Below are positions 9,729 through 19,733 of a DNA stretch of 64,000 bases, in pieces. The stretch is from an uncultured Bacteroidales bacterium. Its GTDB lineage: Bacteria; Bacteroidota; Bacteroidia; Bacteroidales; FEN-979. Where the stretch lies: NCBI GenBank assembly GCA_903875045.1, contig CAIQUS010000012.1:23485-87484 (forward strand), read 5' to 3'. Position 1 is the first letter of the stretch. Each line of letters begins with the position of its first letter. The notes beneath the pieces were generated by a model, which had not been told where the DNA came from, ran no database searches, and was given only the letters and a program-made list of their open reading frames with translations. The translations under genes were made by a program, and so were the position numbers.

Positions 9729-12700
9729 ATGGCATTTGTAAATACCATTTCCGGCAACACTGCGTTGTTGCGGTCTCTTCATATTAAAGGAAATACCGCG
9801 GCCATTGTCCGGACATTCATTTTCCTTTTTTCATTCATGGCAATCGAATCCTTTGCACAGGTAGTTTGCTGCCCCGATTTTTATTTAAAAGATGCTGTTG
9901 AAATATGTGCCTCAGATTTTGCATGTACAAGTTCAACCCCTGCAGGAGGCAATGGACATGCAATGGCTGCCTGCAAATTAAGTGCACATACTTACACTGT
10001 TTATCCCAATACAGCACCATATACGTATACCTGGACTGTAACCGGTGGCACACCAGCGAATTTCACCGGAAATCCAAACACGATTTTATGGGGATCAGGC
10101 ACCACGGGATTTATCAAAGTAGTCATCAGCGGGGGCGGTTGTCTTGACTCAATCACGCAGCAAATTTGCCTGATTGATGGCCCCAAGGCCAATTTTACAG
10201 CACTGCCCAATCCTATCTGTGCCGGTGGCCTTGTTCATTTTACAAACACATCAGCAGGCGGAGGTAATTACGTATGGGATTTTGGTGATGGCACGACTTC
10301 CAACCTTGCCGATCCGCCGGATCATAGTTATGCCTTGCCAGGCACCTATACTGTCATCCTTACCGCCTACGACATGGGTCCTCCCAAACAAGGCACAGAT
10401 CAACGGACACCCTGCGGTTGCTCAGATACTGCATCAGTGGTGATTACTGTGTTAAATGGCACAGGTCCGAGCATCGAAAAAACATGCTGTTTCGGAACAG
10501 TCTGTCCCGGAGATACTTCTTCATTTTGCACGCTCGTGGTTTGTGGTACATACAACTGGACTGTGGCTGGCGGAAGTATCATCTCAGGAGCCGGGACCAG
10601 CTGTATCAAAATCAAATGGGATGCCGTTTATACCGTTCCAACCACTGTGTCACTTGCTGTACCAGGCTGCGGCGCTGCACCATGTCCAGGCACTACAACC
10701 CTGCAGGTACCTGTTTTGTACCCCAATCTTCCCATCAGCGGGCCCAATCCGATCTGTGTCGGATCTTCCGCCAGTTTTTCCCTTCCTTCAATGCCCGGAA
10801 CCTATTATACCTGGACTACAACAGCTCCGGCAGGGACATATACTTTTAATGAGGAGGACCGCAATGTTGCCAGTGTAAACATGACATTCAACCTTGCCGG
10901 AACTTACCAGATCAAATGTGTTTACAACAATCCGATGTCTGGCTGCAGTGGAACAAGTATTTTCACGCTTGATGTGCTGCCGGTGTTTTCAATCAGCGGA
11001 ACTGAAATGGTATGCCAATACTCAGCTCAAACATATTTTGCCACGGGTACTGCCAACTGGGTTGTTACACCGGCCGGCGCAATTGTTCCTCCGGGTTCGG
11101 GAATTTCAAAAACAATTACCTGGAATACGCCCGGAACTTATGTAATTACAGCAACACCAACCATTGCCGGAGTTTATTGCAATGTAAATGCCATTAAGAT
11201 CGTTCAGGTGGTGGCCATCCCGGTTCTCGGACCGATTACAGGACCAACCCTCGTATGTCCCGATATAAACTCGACTTTCAGTATTACCTCCAACATGCCA
11301 GGCAATCCTTTTACCTGGCTCATCGTAAGTGGCACCGGAATCGTTCAAACCCAGTTTGGTGCAGACAAGGATTCCGCGATCATCAAACTCACCGGAACAG
11401 GTCCGACCTGGACGATCGGGGTATACCAGGAAATAGAAATCAGTCCGGGTGTTTTATGCCAGTCATTGACACAAACACTTGTTGTTAACCGGTATGGCGC
11501 CCCAACAGTGACAGGCCCTCCGGTTGTTTGCGTGGATGCAATTACAACTTTTACAGCAACCGGCCCCACCCCACCGGGCGGATACCAATGGTCGATACTT
11601 CCTCCATATTCCAACCGGGGAACTGTTATTGGTCCCCAGGGGTTAAGTACCGCCAATATCCGTTGGCACGGGCCACCAGCAGTTGGTGTGACCGTTGTGG
11701 CATCGAATTGCGGAGGATCAGGGTCTGCAACGGTTACCATTGCAAACCCGCCTGCCATCCCTCTCATCACTGCGAGCGGACCTGTTACCTACTGTTACCC
11801 CGCGCTGCCTGCAAGTACTTTCGCGCTTAGTGTTCCGAATGTTTATGCGTCTTACCAATGGTACGGCCCGGGCGGACTTGTGACCGGAGCAACGAATTCT
11901 TCATACACGCCAGCCCCGGGAACCTTCCCGCCTGCAGGTGGTTCATTCATTTTTACAGTAGTTGTTTCTAATGGGATTTGTTCTGTTTCGGCAAAAATAC
12001 AGATACTTATCGGCACCTGTTCCGGGGGTGGTGGCTCACCGCCGAACCCGATTACCTGTGCCATTAATTTTACGCCACCCACTGTTTGCGTTAACCAGCC
12101 GGCAACTTTTACAGCTGTGCCAGGGGGTGTATTTTCATACCAGTGGGACTTTGGTGATGGTGCAACATCATTCGAATCACCAACACAGCATTCATACTTA
12201 TCTTCGGGAATTTACAGCGTTACGCTGACAGCGACACTGGGGACCTGTGTTGCGACAAAAGTGCTGAATGTAACTGTCAACCCATCGCCAAGTTGTTTGA
12301 TCACTGTGTCAGATACCAGTTTCTGCCCCGGATATTTTGTAACTTTTTCCGGGTGCACCGGCATGAGTTCCTATCAGTGGTACAAAGATGGGAACCTCAT
12401 TACCGGAGCAACAAGTGTGAATTACAACGCCTATCAGCATGGCGAATACTGGGTTGAAGTGACAAACGGTTTTGGTTGTCCAAAAACATCAAACCACATC
12501 TACATTTATAAGAAAGCTTTGCCGAAAGCCAAAATTACAGGTGACGGGTTAGTATGTTCCTACGGGGGAAGCGTGGCAAATTTTCAGCTTTCTGCCTTTT
12601 TCGATCCCAATTATTCATATTCCTGGTCAAGTAATCCGGCCGGTGCCTCGTTCAGTCCGAACAATAACAATGCGAGTTACATCACTACTGTCAACCTTAC

Positions 12701-15509
12701 TTTGCCCGGTGTTTTGCCTTATACGGCTGCCTTTGTTGTCAAAGTTACTGATCTCATCACGGGCTGTGAAAACCGTGACACCCTTTGCGTAACATTCTTT
12801 CAAACACCATCCTTAACGGTGAATGCAACTTATTTCAGTGGTTGTGAGGGAACTCCCGATACATTGAAGCCCATTCCCAACAATCCCGCACTCTATCATT
12901 ATCAGTGGAGCAATGGAAAAACTACACCCTCTATCATTGTAAAAACGGCAGGAAATTACAGTTTAACCATGACGGATAAATTGACCGGTTGCTCTGTAAC
13001 TGTATTGGCAGCCATGATTCACCCCAAACCAGACTTGAGCCTTTTTGCCAGGGGTTGCGATACGATATGTGATACGGCTTCCATGCGCTTTTATATTCCT
13101 TTGCCGCTAAATGCCTTGGCTCCATTTAACACTTACCCGGGTGCATATCCGGTGATAAAATGGTTTGACAATGGCAATTATGCAACTCCGGTTGGGACCG
13201 GGCAAACCTTTTCCTTCACAACCGGTGTCCTCGGAAATCATCAGATTTCGGTAGTTGTCGGGAATTCTTACGGATGCTATGACACTGTTGGCGTTTTTTG
13301 CCTGAATGTGAAGCATTGTGAACCATTTACCGGACTTGATTTCGGTGATGCACCTGAAAACACTTCCGGCACCTATAATTATCAAACCCTGCTTCCCAAC
13401 GGGGCCCGGCACAATATCGTTGCCGGGGTTTACCTCGGAGGAAAGGTTGACCCAGAACCCAACGGACAACCCAGCATCGGTGCAGATTGTGATGACAACG
13501 ACTGTTTGTATGCCTCCCTTGGAGATGATGAAGATGGTGTGAACATGCCGGCAGTTATTGAGATTGGCAGTACCATTAACATAACGGTACAGGCCAGTAT
13601 TGCAGGATTCCTTGATCTGTGGATCGACTATAACGTCAATGGAAATTGGACAGGGCCGGGCGAACATGTCTATAACACACAATTTTTGGCTCCCGGGCCA
13701 AACCCATTGTCATTTACTGTACCGGCAACTGCGACGATGGGTCAATCGTATGCCCGGTTCCGTTTCCGGACTGCACAAACGCCCATCAGTTTCAATGGAT
13801 TGGTGAGCGATGGCGAAGTTGAAGATTATCCTGTGTATATTGATGAGTGCTCACAAGGTACTGAATTGGACTTTGGCGATGCCCCCGACCTGCCCACAGT
13901 CGGGTTCAATTATCCAACCCTGTTATCCAGCAATGGAGCGCGGCATGTCAAATATTTGAACATTCGCATGGGAACATTGATCGACGCGGAACCCAATGGT
14001 CAGCCAAATGCCCTGGCACTGGGCGATGACCAGTTCAACCTGGCTGATGAAGATGGTGTGCAGTTTGTCGGGACGATGTATGTCGGATTACCTGCCACCA
14101 TTAAGGTAACTGCATCAGTCCCCGGATTCCTGAATGCATGGATGGACTTTGGCAAAAATGGCGACTGGGCCAACCCGGGAGAACAGATCTTTGTCAACCA
14201 GCCATTGTCAGCGGGCGTCAATAATCTGACCTTTAACATACCTGCTACCACTACACCAGGAAAAACCTTTGCAAGATTCAGATTCAATACCATCGGGGGG
14301 CTGAATTATTTCGGACTTGCATTAAATGGCGAAGTTGAGGACTACAGGGTCCAGACATGTCCACACTGGTGGCCGGTTCACACCAATCTGAAACATTATA
14401 TCACCATTCCTCACAACCTCTCTAACCTTTATGCCGGTGATGTTCTGGGGGTATTTTATCACGATGCCGAAGGGATGCTGGTGTGCGGCGGATTATCGGA
14501 AATCAATGGCACTGATGACCAGATAATGATTGCTTATGGTGATGATCCCAACACTCCTGTAAAAGATGGTTTTGTGGTAGGTGAACCCATCAACTGGAAA
14601 TTGTGTTCGATTGTGAAAGGTGATGCAAATCCGATTGATGTGGTGTATGATTTCACCTATCCGAGCCACAATGGGCTGTTTACGCTGAATGGTTTGTCGG
14701 CACTGTCTGCAATCAACGGTTTGCATGTCACTGCTACCGCGGTTCCCGGTACGATCTGCAGTGGAGAAACGGTGCAGCTTCATGCTGATGTCGGGGGAGC
14801 TGATGGCATTGCGTTCACCTGGACTTCATTACCTGCCGGCTTTACTTCGGATCAGCAGAATCCTGTAACCAATCCGGCAGGCAATACCTCCTACATTGTT
14901 CATGCTTTTGACGGAGTATTCCATGCTTATGATACGGTTGTGGTCACAGTAACACAGGTAAATCCCCTGGTTGAGGTGCTTCCGCTTAATAATGTTACCA
15001 TCCCTTCCGGTCAGAACAGTTGTTACAATGCAACCATGTTCATTACGGCGGCTGGCAATGGAACTACTTTTACCGTGGAGAACGGTGGCAATGTTCAGAT
15101 GATCGCAGGCCAGAGAATCAGTCTCCTGCCGGGAACCAAAGGGAATCATGGTTCATACCTGCATGCTTCCATTACTTCTACCGGGGCATATTGCTGCAAT
15201 ACTACGACATCACCTCCAAACCTTATGACCGGGGTATCAACCGGAGACCAACCCGATGGTTCAAAACCATTCTTCAAAGTTTATCCAAACCCGACAACCG
15301 GCACGTTTACACTTGAACTCAACGGAATGGCAGAGTCTTCCAAAGTTTCTGTTGAGATCTATGGAATTCTCGGTGAACAAATTCTTAAAAAGGAGATGTA
15401 CGGTTCAAAACAACAGGTTTTTGATCTTTCCGGTCGTCAACATGGCGTTTACCTGATCCGCGTGATGAATGGTACGGAAATGGGACTTTCGAAAATCATC
15501 AAACAATAA
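9729..15509 (+). CDS. giant T9SS-secreted adhesin-like protein (PKD and GEVED domains)
   Basis: This is a secreted modular protein of 1926 residues. The strong Shine-Dalgarno fixes the start. The signal peptide has an unusually long n-region, with its hydrophobic core at about 28-42 and an SFAQ cleavage. Two PKD domains with WDFGDG motifs lie near 154-225 and 777-850. Between and after them are many Ig/PKD-like beta repeats rich in Gly, Pro, Thr and Cys. Two GEVED domains (each starting LDFGDAP and ending DGEVEDY or NGEVEDY) cover about 1200-1375 and 1378-1545. The final 80 residues (FKVYPNPTTG onward) form a T9SS sorting domain. The architecture suggests a cell-surface or matrix adhesin without a catalytic module. 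It is followed by a strong terminator, so it is monocistronic. Confidence 0.9.
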   Translation: MAFVNTISGNTALLRSLHIKGNTAAIVRTFIFLFSFMAIESFAQVVCCPDFYLKDAVEICASDFACTSSTPAGGNGHAMAACKLSAHTYTVYPNTAPYTYTWTVTGGTPANFTGNPNTILWGSGTTGFIKVVISGGGCLDSITQQICLIDGPKANFTALPNPICAGGLVHFTNTSAGGGNYVWDFGDGTTSNLADPPDHSYALPGTYTVILTAYDMGPPKQGTDQRTPCGCSDTASVVITVLNGTGPSIEKTCCFGTVCPGDTSSFCTLVVCGTYNWTVAGGSIISGAGTSCIKIKWDAVYTVPTTVSLAVPGCGAAPCPGTTTLQVPVLYPNLPISGPNPICVGSSASFSLPSMPGTYYTWTTTAPAGTYTFNEEDRNVASVNMTFNLAGTYQIKCVYNNPMSGCSGTSIFTLDVLPVFSISGTEMVCQYSAQTYFATGTANWVVTPAGAIVPPGSGISKTITWNTPGTYVITATPTIAGVYCNVNAIKIVQVVAIPVLGPITGPTLVCPDINSTFSITSNMPGNPFTWLIVSGTGIVQTQFGADKDSAIIKLTGTGPTWTIGVYQEIEISPGVLCQSLTQTLVVNRYGAPTVTGPPVVCVDAITTFTATGPTPPGGYQWSILPPYSNRGTVIGPQGLSTANIRWHGPPAVGVTVVASNCGGSGSATVTIANPPAIPLITASGPVTYCYPALPASTFALSVPNVYASYQWYGPGGLVTGATNSSYTPAPGTFPPAGGSFIFTVVVSNGICSVSAKIQILIGTCSGGGGSPPNPITCAINFTPPTVCVNQPATFTAVPGGVFSYQWDFGDGATSFESPTQHSYLSSGIYSVTLTATLGTCVATKVLNVTVNPSPSCLITVSDTSFCPGYFVTFSGCTGMSSYQWYKDGNLITGATSVNYNAYQHGEYWVEVTNGFGCPKTSNHIYIYKKALPKAKITGDGLVCSYGGSVANFQLSAFFDPNYSYSWSSNPAGASFSPNNNNASYITTVNLTLPGVLPYTAAFVVKVTDLITGCENRDTLCVTFFQTPSLTVNATYFSGCEGTPDTLKPIPNNPALYHYQWSNGKTTPSIIVKTAGNYSLTMTDKLTGCSVTVLAAMIHPKPDLSLFARGCDTICDTASMRFYIPLPLNALAPFNTYPGAYPVIKWFDNGNYATPVGTGQTFSFTTGVLGNHQISVVVGNSYGCYDTVGVFCLNVKHCEPFTGLDFGDAPENTSGTYNYQTLLPNGARHNIVAGVYLGGKVDPEPNGQPSIGADCDDNDCLYASLGDDEDGVNMPAVIEIGSTINITVQASIAGFLDLWIDYNVNGNWTGPGEHVYNTQFLAPGPNPLSFTVPATATMGQSYARFRFRTAQTPISFNGLVSDGEVEDYPVYIDECSQGTELDFGDAPDLPTVGFNYPTLLSSNGARHVKYLNIRMGTLIDAEPNGQPNALALGDDQFNLADEDGVQFVGTMYVGLPATIKVTASVPGFLNAWMDFGKNGDWANPGEQIFVNQPLSAGVNNLTFNIPATTTPGKTFARFRFNTIGGLNYFGLALNGEVEDYRVQTCPHWWPVHTNLKHYITIPHNLSNLYAGDVLGVFYHDAEGMLVCGGLSEINGTDDQIMIAYGDDPNTPVKDGFVVGEPINWKLCSIVKGDANPIDVVYDFTYPSHNGLFTLNGLSALSAINGLHVTATAVPGTICSGETVQLHADVGGADGIAFTWTSLPAGFTSDQQNPVTNPAGNTSYIVHAFDGVFHAYDTVVVTVTQVNPLVEVLPLNNVTIPSGQNSCYNATMFITAAGNGTTFTVENGGNVQMIAGQRISLLPGTKGNHGSYLHASITSTGAYCCNTTTSPPNLMTGVSTGDQPDGSKPFFKVYPNPTTGTFTLELNGMAESSKVSVEIYGILGEQILKKEMYGSKQQVFDLSGRQHGVYLIRVMNGTEMGLSKIIKQ

Positions 15510-15538
15510 CAATTAATTATTTAGTGATCTGATTTAAA

Positions 15539-15569
15539 GCAACTTGTCAATGACAAGTTGCTTTTTTTT
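15539..15569 (+). terminator. Rho-independent terminator
   Basis: A perfect 10-bp stem (GCAACTTGTC / GACAAGTTGC) with a 3-base loop is followed by eight T residues. It lies 30 bases after the stop of the giant secreted protein. Confidence 0.92.
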
Positions 15570-15605
15570 CTATTTAACCAGGAATAACAGACATCAAATT
15601 ATGAT

Positions 15606-15613
15606 TATCTTTG
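15606..15613 (+). promoter_or_regulatory. -7 element before the ABC exporter
   Basis: TATCTTTG matches TAnnTTTG and is 42 bases upstream of the chosen ATG at 15656. It overlaps the alternative TTG start at 15611, which argues against that start. Confidence 0.5.
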
Positions 15614-15655
15614 CCGGATGGACATCTGGCTGGAGAAATACGTGAAGGGAAAATA

Positions 15656-17425
15656 ATGGAGGAGCCGAAAAAGAAAATTACCCTGTCTGGCTTACATGAG
15701 CTTTTTAAACTATACAGCTATTTAAAGCCCTATAAATATGAATATGGGCTGGGCTTGTTATTCCTTCTGGGATCGAGTGGGGCAAGCCTGGCGTTTCCAA
15801 AATTGCTGGGCGAACTGGTTGACCTGGGCAACCAGGGAAAACTTGCTTCTGAAATAAACCGCATCGCACTGATCCTGATAGTGGTATTGATAGTTCAGTC
15901 GGTGTGTTCCTATTTCCGGATTTACCTTTTTGTTCATGTAGCCGAAAAAACACTGGCTGATCTCAGGCAAAGCACTTTCAATCATTTGATCCGCCTTCCG
16001 ATGAAGTTCTTCCAACATCGGCGGGTCGGAGAACTCAACAGCAGGATATCTTCCGACATCACCTTGTTGCAGGATGCTCTGACCAGTACCCTTGCTGAGT
16101 TTCTTCGTCAGGTGATCATCATCATCGGAGGAATCAGCCTTCTGATGGTCACTTCATTTAAACTCACCCTGTTTATGCTTGCCATTGTCCCGGTGATCAT
16201 GATCCTGGTTGTGTTTTTCGGAAGGTACATCCGGAAATTAAGCAAGCAGGCACAAAGCCAGGTGGCCGATTCAAATACCATCGTTGAAGAAACCCTGCAG
16301 GGAATCCAAAGTGTGAAATCCTTTACCAACGAATTTTTTGAGATGGCCCGTTATCGTGGCAAAACCATTGAAATTGCCCATACCGGCATTCAAAACGGCA
16401 AATTTCGCGGAGCTTTTTCATCCTTCACCATCCTGGGTCTTTTTGGCGCCATGGTCGCGGTGATATGGAAAGGGTCGGCATTGCTGGCCGCCGGAGAACT
16501 GGCCACCGGCGAACTATTCTCCTTCGTAATCTATTCCATGTTCATTGGCGGTACCATCGGGGGCATGGCCGATGTATTTGCACGTGTGCAAAAATTCATA
16601 GGCGCCACCGAAGATCTGCTCGAAATATTTAATGAACCGGTTGAACCGGTCGAAGAGATAATCCAACTATCTTCCGATCAGCTGCTTCACGGAAATATCC
16701 GTTTCGAACAGGTTTCATTTCACTACCCGTCACGCCCCGATATGCTGGTGATTTCAGATTTGACAGTCACTATTAAACCAGATACCCTGGTTGCACTGGT
16801 CGGTCCGAGTGGTGCAGGAAAATCCACTTTTGTGTCGTTGCTGCTCAGGCTGTATGATCCCTCAGATGGTAAAATCCTTTTTGATGAAAAGGATAGCCAG
16901 ACCATTCCGCTTTCTGCATTACGCAACCAGATGGCAATTGTACCACAGGATATATTCCTGTTTGGAGGAACCATCCGTGAAAATATAGCTTACGGTAAAC
17001 CGGGGGCAACAGAGGAAATGATTGCAGATGCGGCACAAAAAGCAAATGCGTGGGAATTTATCAGCCAGTTTCCCGAAGGGTTCAACACCCTTGTGGGTGA
17101 ACGCGGCACCCAGCTTTCCGGTGGTCAGCGCCAGCGGATAGCCATCGCCCGGGCCGTACTGAAAGATCCGAAAATTCTGATCCTCGATGAAGCAACCTCC
17201 TCACTCGACTCCGAATCAGAACGGCTGGTGCAGGATGCTCTTGAAAAACTGATGAAAGGAAGAACTTCCATCGTGATAGCCCATCGGCTTTCGACCATCC
17301 GCCAGGCCGACCATATCCTGGTTCTCGAAAATGGCCGTATCGTGGAACAGGGCACGCACGAACAACTTTTACTGGTAACAGATGGGTTATACAGAAATCT
17401 CAGTGAGTTGCAATTTACCGGATAA
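15656..17425 (+). CDS. ABC exporter, MsbA/LmrA-type fused permease-ATPase
   Basis: This half-transporter of 589 residues should work as a homodimer in the inner membrane. The N-terminal half has six predicted membrane helices (ABC transmembrane type 1). The nucleotide-binding domain carries Walker A GPSGAGKST near residue 382, the signature LSGGQRQR near 488, Walker B ILILDEATSSLD and the H-loop AHRLST. I start at the ATG at 15656 (MEEPKK), preceded by a purine-rich GAAGGGAAA. The substrate is unknown; lipid A or lipid flipping is the commonest role for stand-alone genes of this type. It stands alone and faces the convergent FISUMP genes. Confidence 0.9.
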   Translation: MEEPKKKITLSGLHELFKLYSYLKPYKYEYGLGLLFLLGSSGASLAFPKLLGELVDLGNQGKLASEINRIALILIVVLIVQSVCSYFRIYLFVHVAEKTLADLRQSTFNHLIRLPMKFFQHRRVGELNSRISSDITLLQDALTSTLAEFLRQVIIIIGGISLLMVTSFKLTLFMLAIVPVIMILVVFFGRYIRKLSKQAQSQVADSNTIVEETLQGIQSVKSFTNEFFEMARYRGKTIEIAHTGIQNGKFRGAFSSFTILGLFGAMVAVIWKGSALLAAGELATGELFSFVIYSMFIGGTIGGMADVFARVQKFIGATEDLLEIFNEPVEPVEEIIQLSSDQLLHGNIRFEQVSFHYPSRPDMLVISDLTVTIKPDTLVALVGPSGAGKSTFVSLLLRLYDPSDGKILFDEKDSQTIPLSALRNQMAIVPQDIFLFGGTIRENIAYGKPGATEEMIADAAQKANAWEFISQFPEGFNTLVGERGTQLSGGQRQRIAIARAVLKDPKILILDEATSSLDSESERLVQDALEKLMKGRTSIVIAHRLSTIRQADHILVLENGRIVEQGTHEQLLLVTDGLYRNLSELQFTG

Positions 17426-17486
17426 TAAAAACAGCCACGCATTATTTTCTTAATCAGATTACCAGGCAGGAGCTTAAGTCATGGCA

Positions 17487-18527
17487 TCAATAATCTCTGA
17501 TGCAACGGATGGAATAGCCGGTCGACATAAAATTCCCGTTCATGGCGCACCATAGACTACCGAAGAACAGGTTTTTTCCCCAATCTCCTACAAGGTTAGT
17601 ACTGCTCCAATAGTTACCATAAGAGCCGCGATCAGTCAGCGCGCCTGAGCTGTAGTACAATTCTCCCGCCGCATGGAGTTTTAGTGCAGAATTCCATGGG
17701 CCATTCCAGTTTGTCCAGGCACCGACTGCATTAACATTCGTCCATTCAGATTCTGAAGGGATCCGCCAGGCGGTGCCAAGTTCGAGGGTGCAGGGGTCCT
17801 TAGCGCTGATCCAGTCAGAGCGTTCTGAGATGGGTGTTATCCAGGCTGTGTTTGGTGTTCGGTTCGCGCCATCATGCTTATACCCCTGTTTGCGGTTAAA
17901 CTGCCAGTACCAGCCTGCCGAAACTTCAGAGCCATCATTCACGGCGGTAGCCTGCTGATTTGCACCAAGGTTACGGGTAATCCAGCACTTTGATTGCTCG
18001 CCAGGTATCCCGGTAACTGTTCCATAAACAACTGTTTTAGTGACCGGTGCCACCACTCCTGCCACATGATTGACAGTGACCGTAGTACCGCAGGGAAATG
18101 CAGCCTGCCCCCAGACAGGTATCCCATAGCGAAAAGTCAGGAACTGCCCGTTTATACCCGCCGGAATGATGACCCATCGTGTGCCATTCCAGAATCGCAT
18201 ATCTCCAATGCTTGTACCCGGGTCGACTGATAAAGTAACCCACGCCGTGCCGTTCCAGTAGTAATATCCTGCCGTAACATTGGTTGGGTAGTTACCGGCA
18301 ACAGCAGTATTATAAACCAACAGGCCCAAGGCAGGAGCCGTAATTGGTGAGGCAGAATTGGTTGACGTGAGTGCAATACGGGGTGGAAGAAATCCTTTGT
18401 CAGGAAAACTGATGTCTATGCCGGCTGACGCATCAGGCTGGCTGCCATTGTCATTAATGCCCATCTGGGCAATTATTGTACTGCTGTATAGCAGAAGCAA
18501 TGAAATTAAAACGGGTAATTTTTTCAT
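17487..18527 (-). CDS. secreted FISUMP-domain protein, copy 2
   Basis: The product has 346 residues, with a signal peptide (MKKLPVLISLLLLYSS, cleavage near IIAQ). An N-terminal module (MGIN..., then DKGFLPPRIALTS and GYYYWNGTAWVTL) is typical of Bacteroidota cell-surface proteins that precede a FISUMP domain. The C-terminal part (WRIPSESEW, LHAAGELYY, GSYGNYWSS, IRCIRDY) fits the Fibrobacter succinogenes major paralogous domain (TIGR02145 type). No function is known; surface display is inferred. No T9SS tail is visible. It lies 36 bases after its tandem paralogue, so it is very probably cotranscribed from the promoter at 19633-19663. Confidence 0.8.
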   Translation of the reverse strand: MKKLPVLISLLLLYSSTIIAQMGINDNGSQPDASAGIDISFPDKGFLPPRIALTSTNSASPITAPALGLLVYNTAVAGNYPTNVTAGYYYWNGTAWVTLSVDPGTSIGDMRFWNGTRWVIIPAGINGQFLTFRYGIPVWGQAAFPCGTTVTVNHVAGVVAPVTKTVVYGTVTGIPGEQSKCWITRNLGANQQATAVNDGSEVSAGWYWQFNRKQGYKHDGANRTPNTAWITPISERSDWISAKDPCTLELGTAWRIPSESEWTNVNAVGAWTNWNGPWNSALKLHAAGELYYSSGALTDRGSYGNYWSSTNLVGDWGKNLFFGSLWCAMNGNFMSTGYSIRCIRDY

Positions 18528-18563
18528 TTACGCCGGTTTGGATAAAATAAAGAATCGAACAGA

Positions 18564-19598
18564 TTAATAATTGCGGACGCAGCGCATAGCGCAGCCGTAA
18601 GCCTTGTTGATGTTGCTCATGCCGCTGGTGCCAACACTGAAACCCAAGGGACTGCCCCATGTGTTATCGTACTGTGCACTACTCCAGTAGTAGCCCGCAG
18701 AGCCGCGAGCGTATAGCCCCCCTGATACGACATGCAGGTATCCGGCGGGGTGTAATTTTAAAGCAGAACCATAAGGGCCATTGTAGTTGCCCCAGGGTCC
18801 ATCAACATTACTCCATTCAGTATACGTTGGCATCCGCCAGCCATTGCCGATCTCAATGTTACACGGGTCGTTGGTTGAAGTCCAGTCAGAATTTTCATTG
18901 ATCGTATTGATCCAGGTGGTATTTGGAGTTCGGACAGAACCATCATGTTTATACCCCTGTTTGAGGTTAAACTGCCAGTACCAGCCTGCTGCGGTTTCAG
19001 AAACATCGTTCAGAGATGTTGCCTGATTGTCGGCACCAAGATTTTTAGTTATCCAGCATTTGGCCGTTTCTCCGGGAATATTTGAAACGGTGCCATAAGT
19101 AACTGTTTTGGTAACCGGGCATACATTACCTGCAACGTGGTTGACAGTGAACGCAATGCCGCAGGCAAATGAAGGCATGACCCACCTGGGCATGCCATCG
19201 CTGAAAATCATGATTTTTCCGTTGGTCCCCGCCGGAAGTATAACCCATTGGGTCCCATTCCAGTATTGCATATCTCCATAGGTTGTCCCCTGTGGAGTTT
19301 CAAGAGGAATCCATTTTGTCCCACTCCAATAGTAATAACCAATGGTTACATTATTGGGGGAGGTGCCGGCAACAGCAGTATTGAAAACAATCAGGCCAAC
19401 TGCAGGCGTCGCCACAGGGGCAGCCGAATTAGCGGATGTAAGCGCAACACGGGGCGGAAGGAAGCCTTTGTCGGTAAAATTCACATCAAGCCCGGCAGAG
19501 GCATCAGGCACCGCACCACTGGTATTGACACCTAACTGGGCAAATAGTGTTGTGCAAATAAAAAAAAGGAAAACAAAAACCAGGGAGGATTTTTCCAT
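18564..19598 (-). CDS. secreted FISUMP-domain protein, copy 1
   Basis: The product has 344 residues and is clearly homologous to the neighbouring gene over its full length: the same PDASAG, KGFLPPR, NTAVAG, GYYYW, HVAGxV, TPNTxWI, YWSS and terminal CVRNY/CIRDY blocks. A signal peptide (MEKSSLVFVFLFFICTT, cleavage after LFAQ) is present. The pair is a tandem duplication that has since diverged. It is the first gene of the two-gene unit and has a full -33/-7 promoter. The molecular function is unknown. Confidence 0.8.
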   Translation of the reverse strand: MEKSSLVFVFLFFICTTLFAQLGVNTSGAVPDASAGLDVNFTDKGFLPPRVALTSANSAAPVATPAVGLIVFNTAVAGTSPNNVTIGYYYWSGTKWIPLETPQGTTYGDMQYWNGTQWVILPAGTNGKIMIFSDGMPRWVMPSFACGIAFTVNHVAGNVCPVTKTVTYGTVSNIPGETAKCWITKNLGADNQATSLNDVSETAAGWYWQFNLKQGYKHDGSVRTPNTTWINTINENSDWTSTNDPCNIEIGNGWRMPTYTEWSNVDGPWGNYNGPYGSALKLHPAGYLHVVSGGLYARGSAGYYWSSAQYDNTWGSPLGFSVGTSGMSNINKAYGCAMRCVRNY

Positions 19599-19632
19599 AG
19601 ATCAGGGTAGATTGTTGAGTGATACAAGTGTT

Positions 19633-19663
19633 CAAATGTACAACATATTTGCATTTACTCAAA
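19633..19663 (-). promoter_or_regulatory. -33/-7 promoter of the FISUMP pair
   Basis: On the minus strand TTTG (19663-19660) is followed after 19 bases by TACATTTG (19640-19633), a full match to TTTG-N19-TAnnTTTG, 35 bases upstream of the ATG at 19598. Confidence 0.7.
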
Positions 19664-19733
19664 AGTAAATCTGGCGACGACCTAAGGAAAGGCAGATCCT
19701 TCCTGTGGAAGGTGTTATGATCAGATAAAACCG

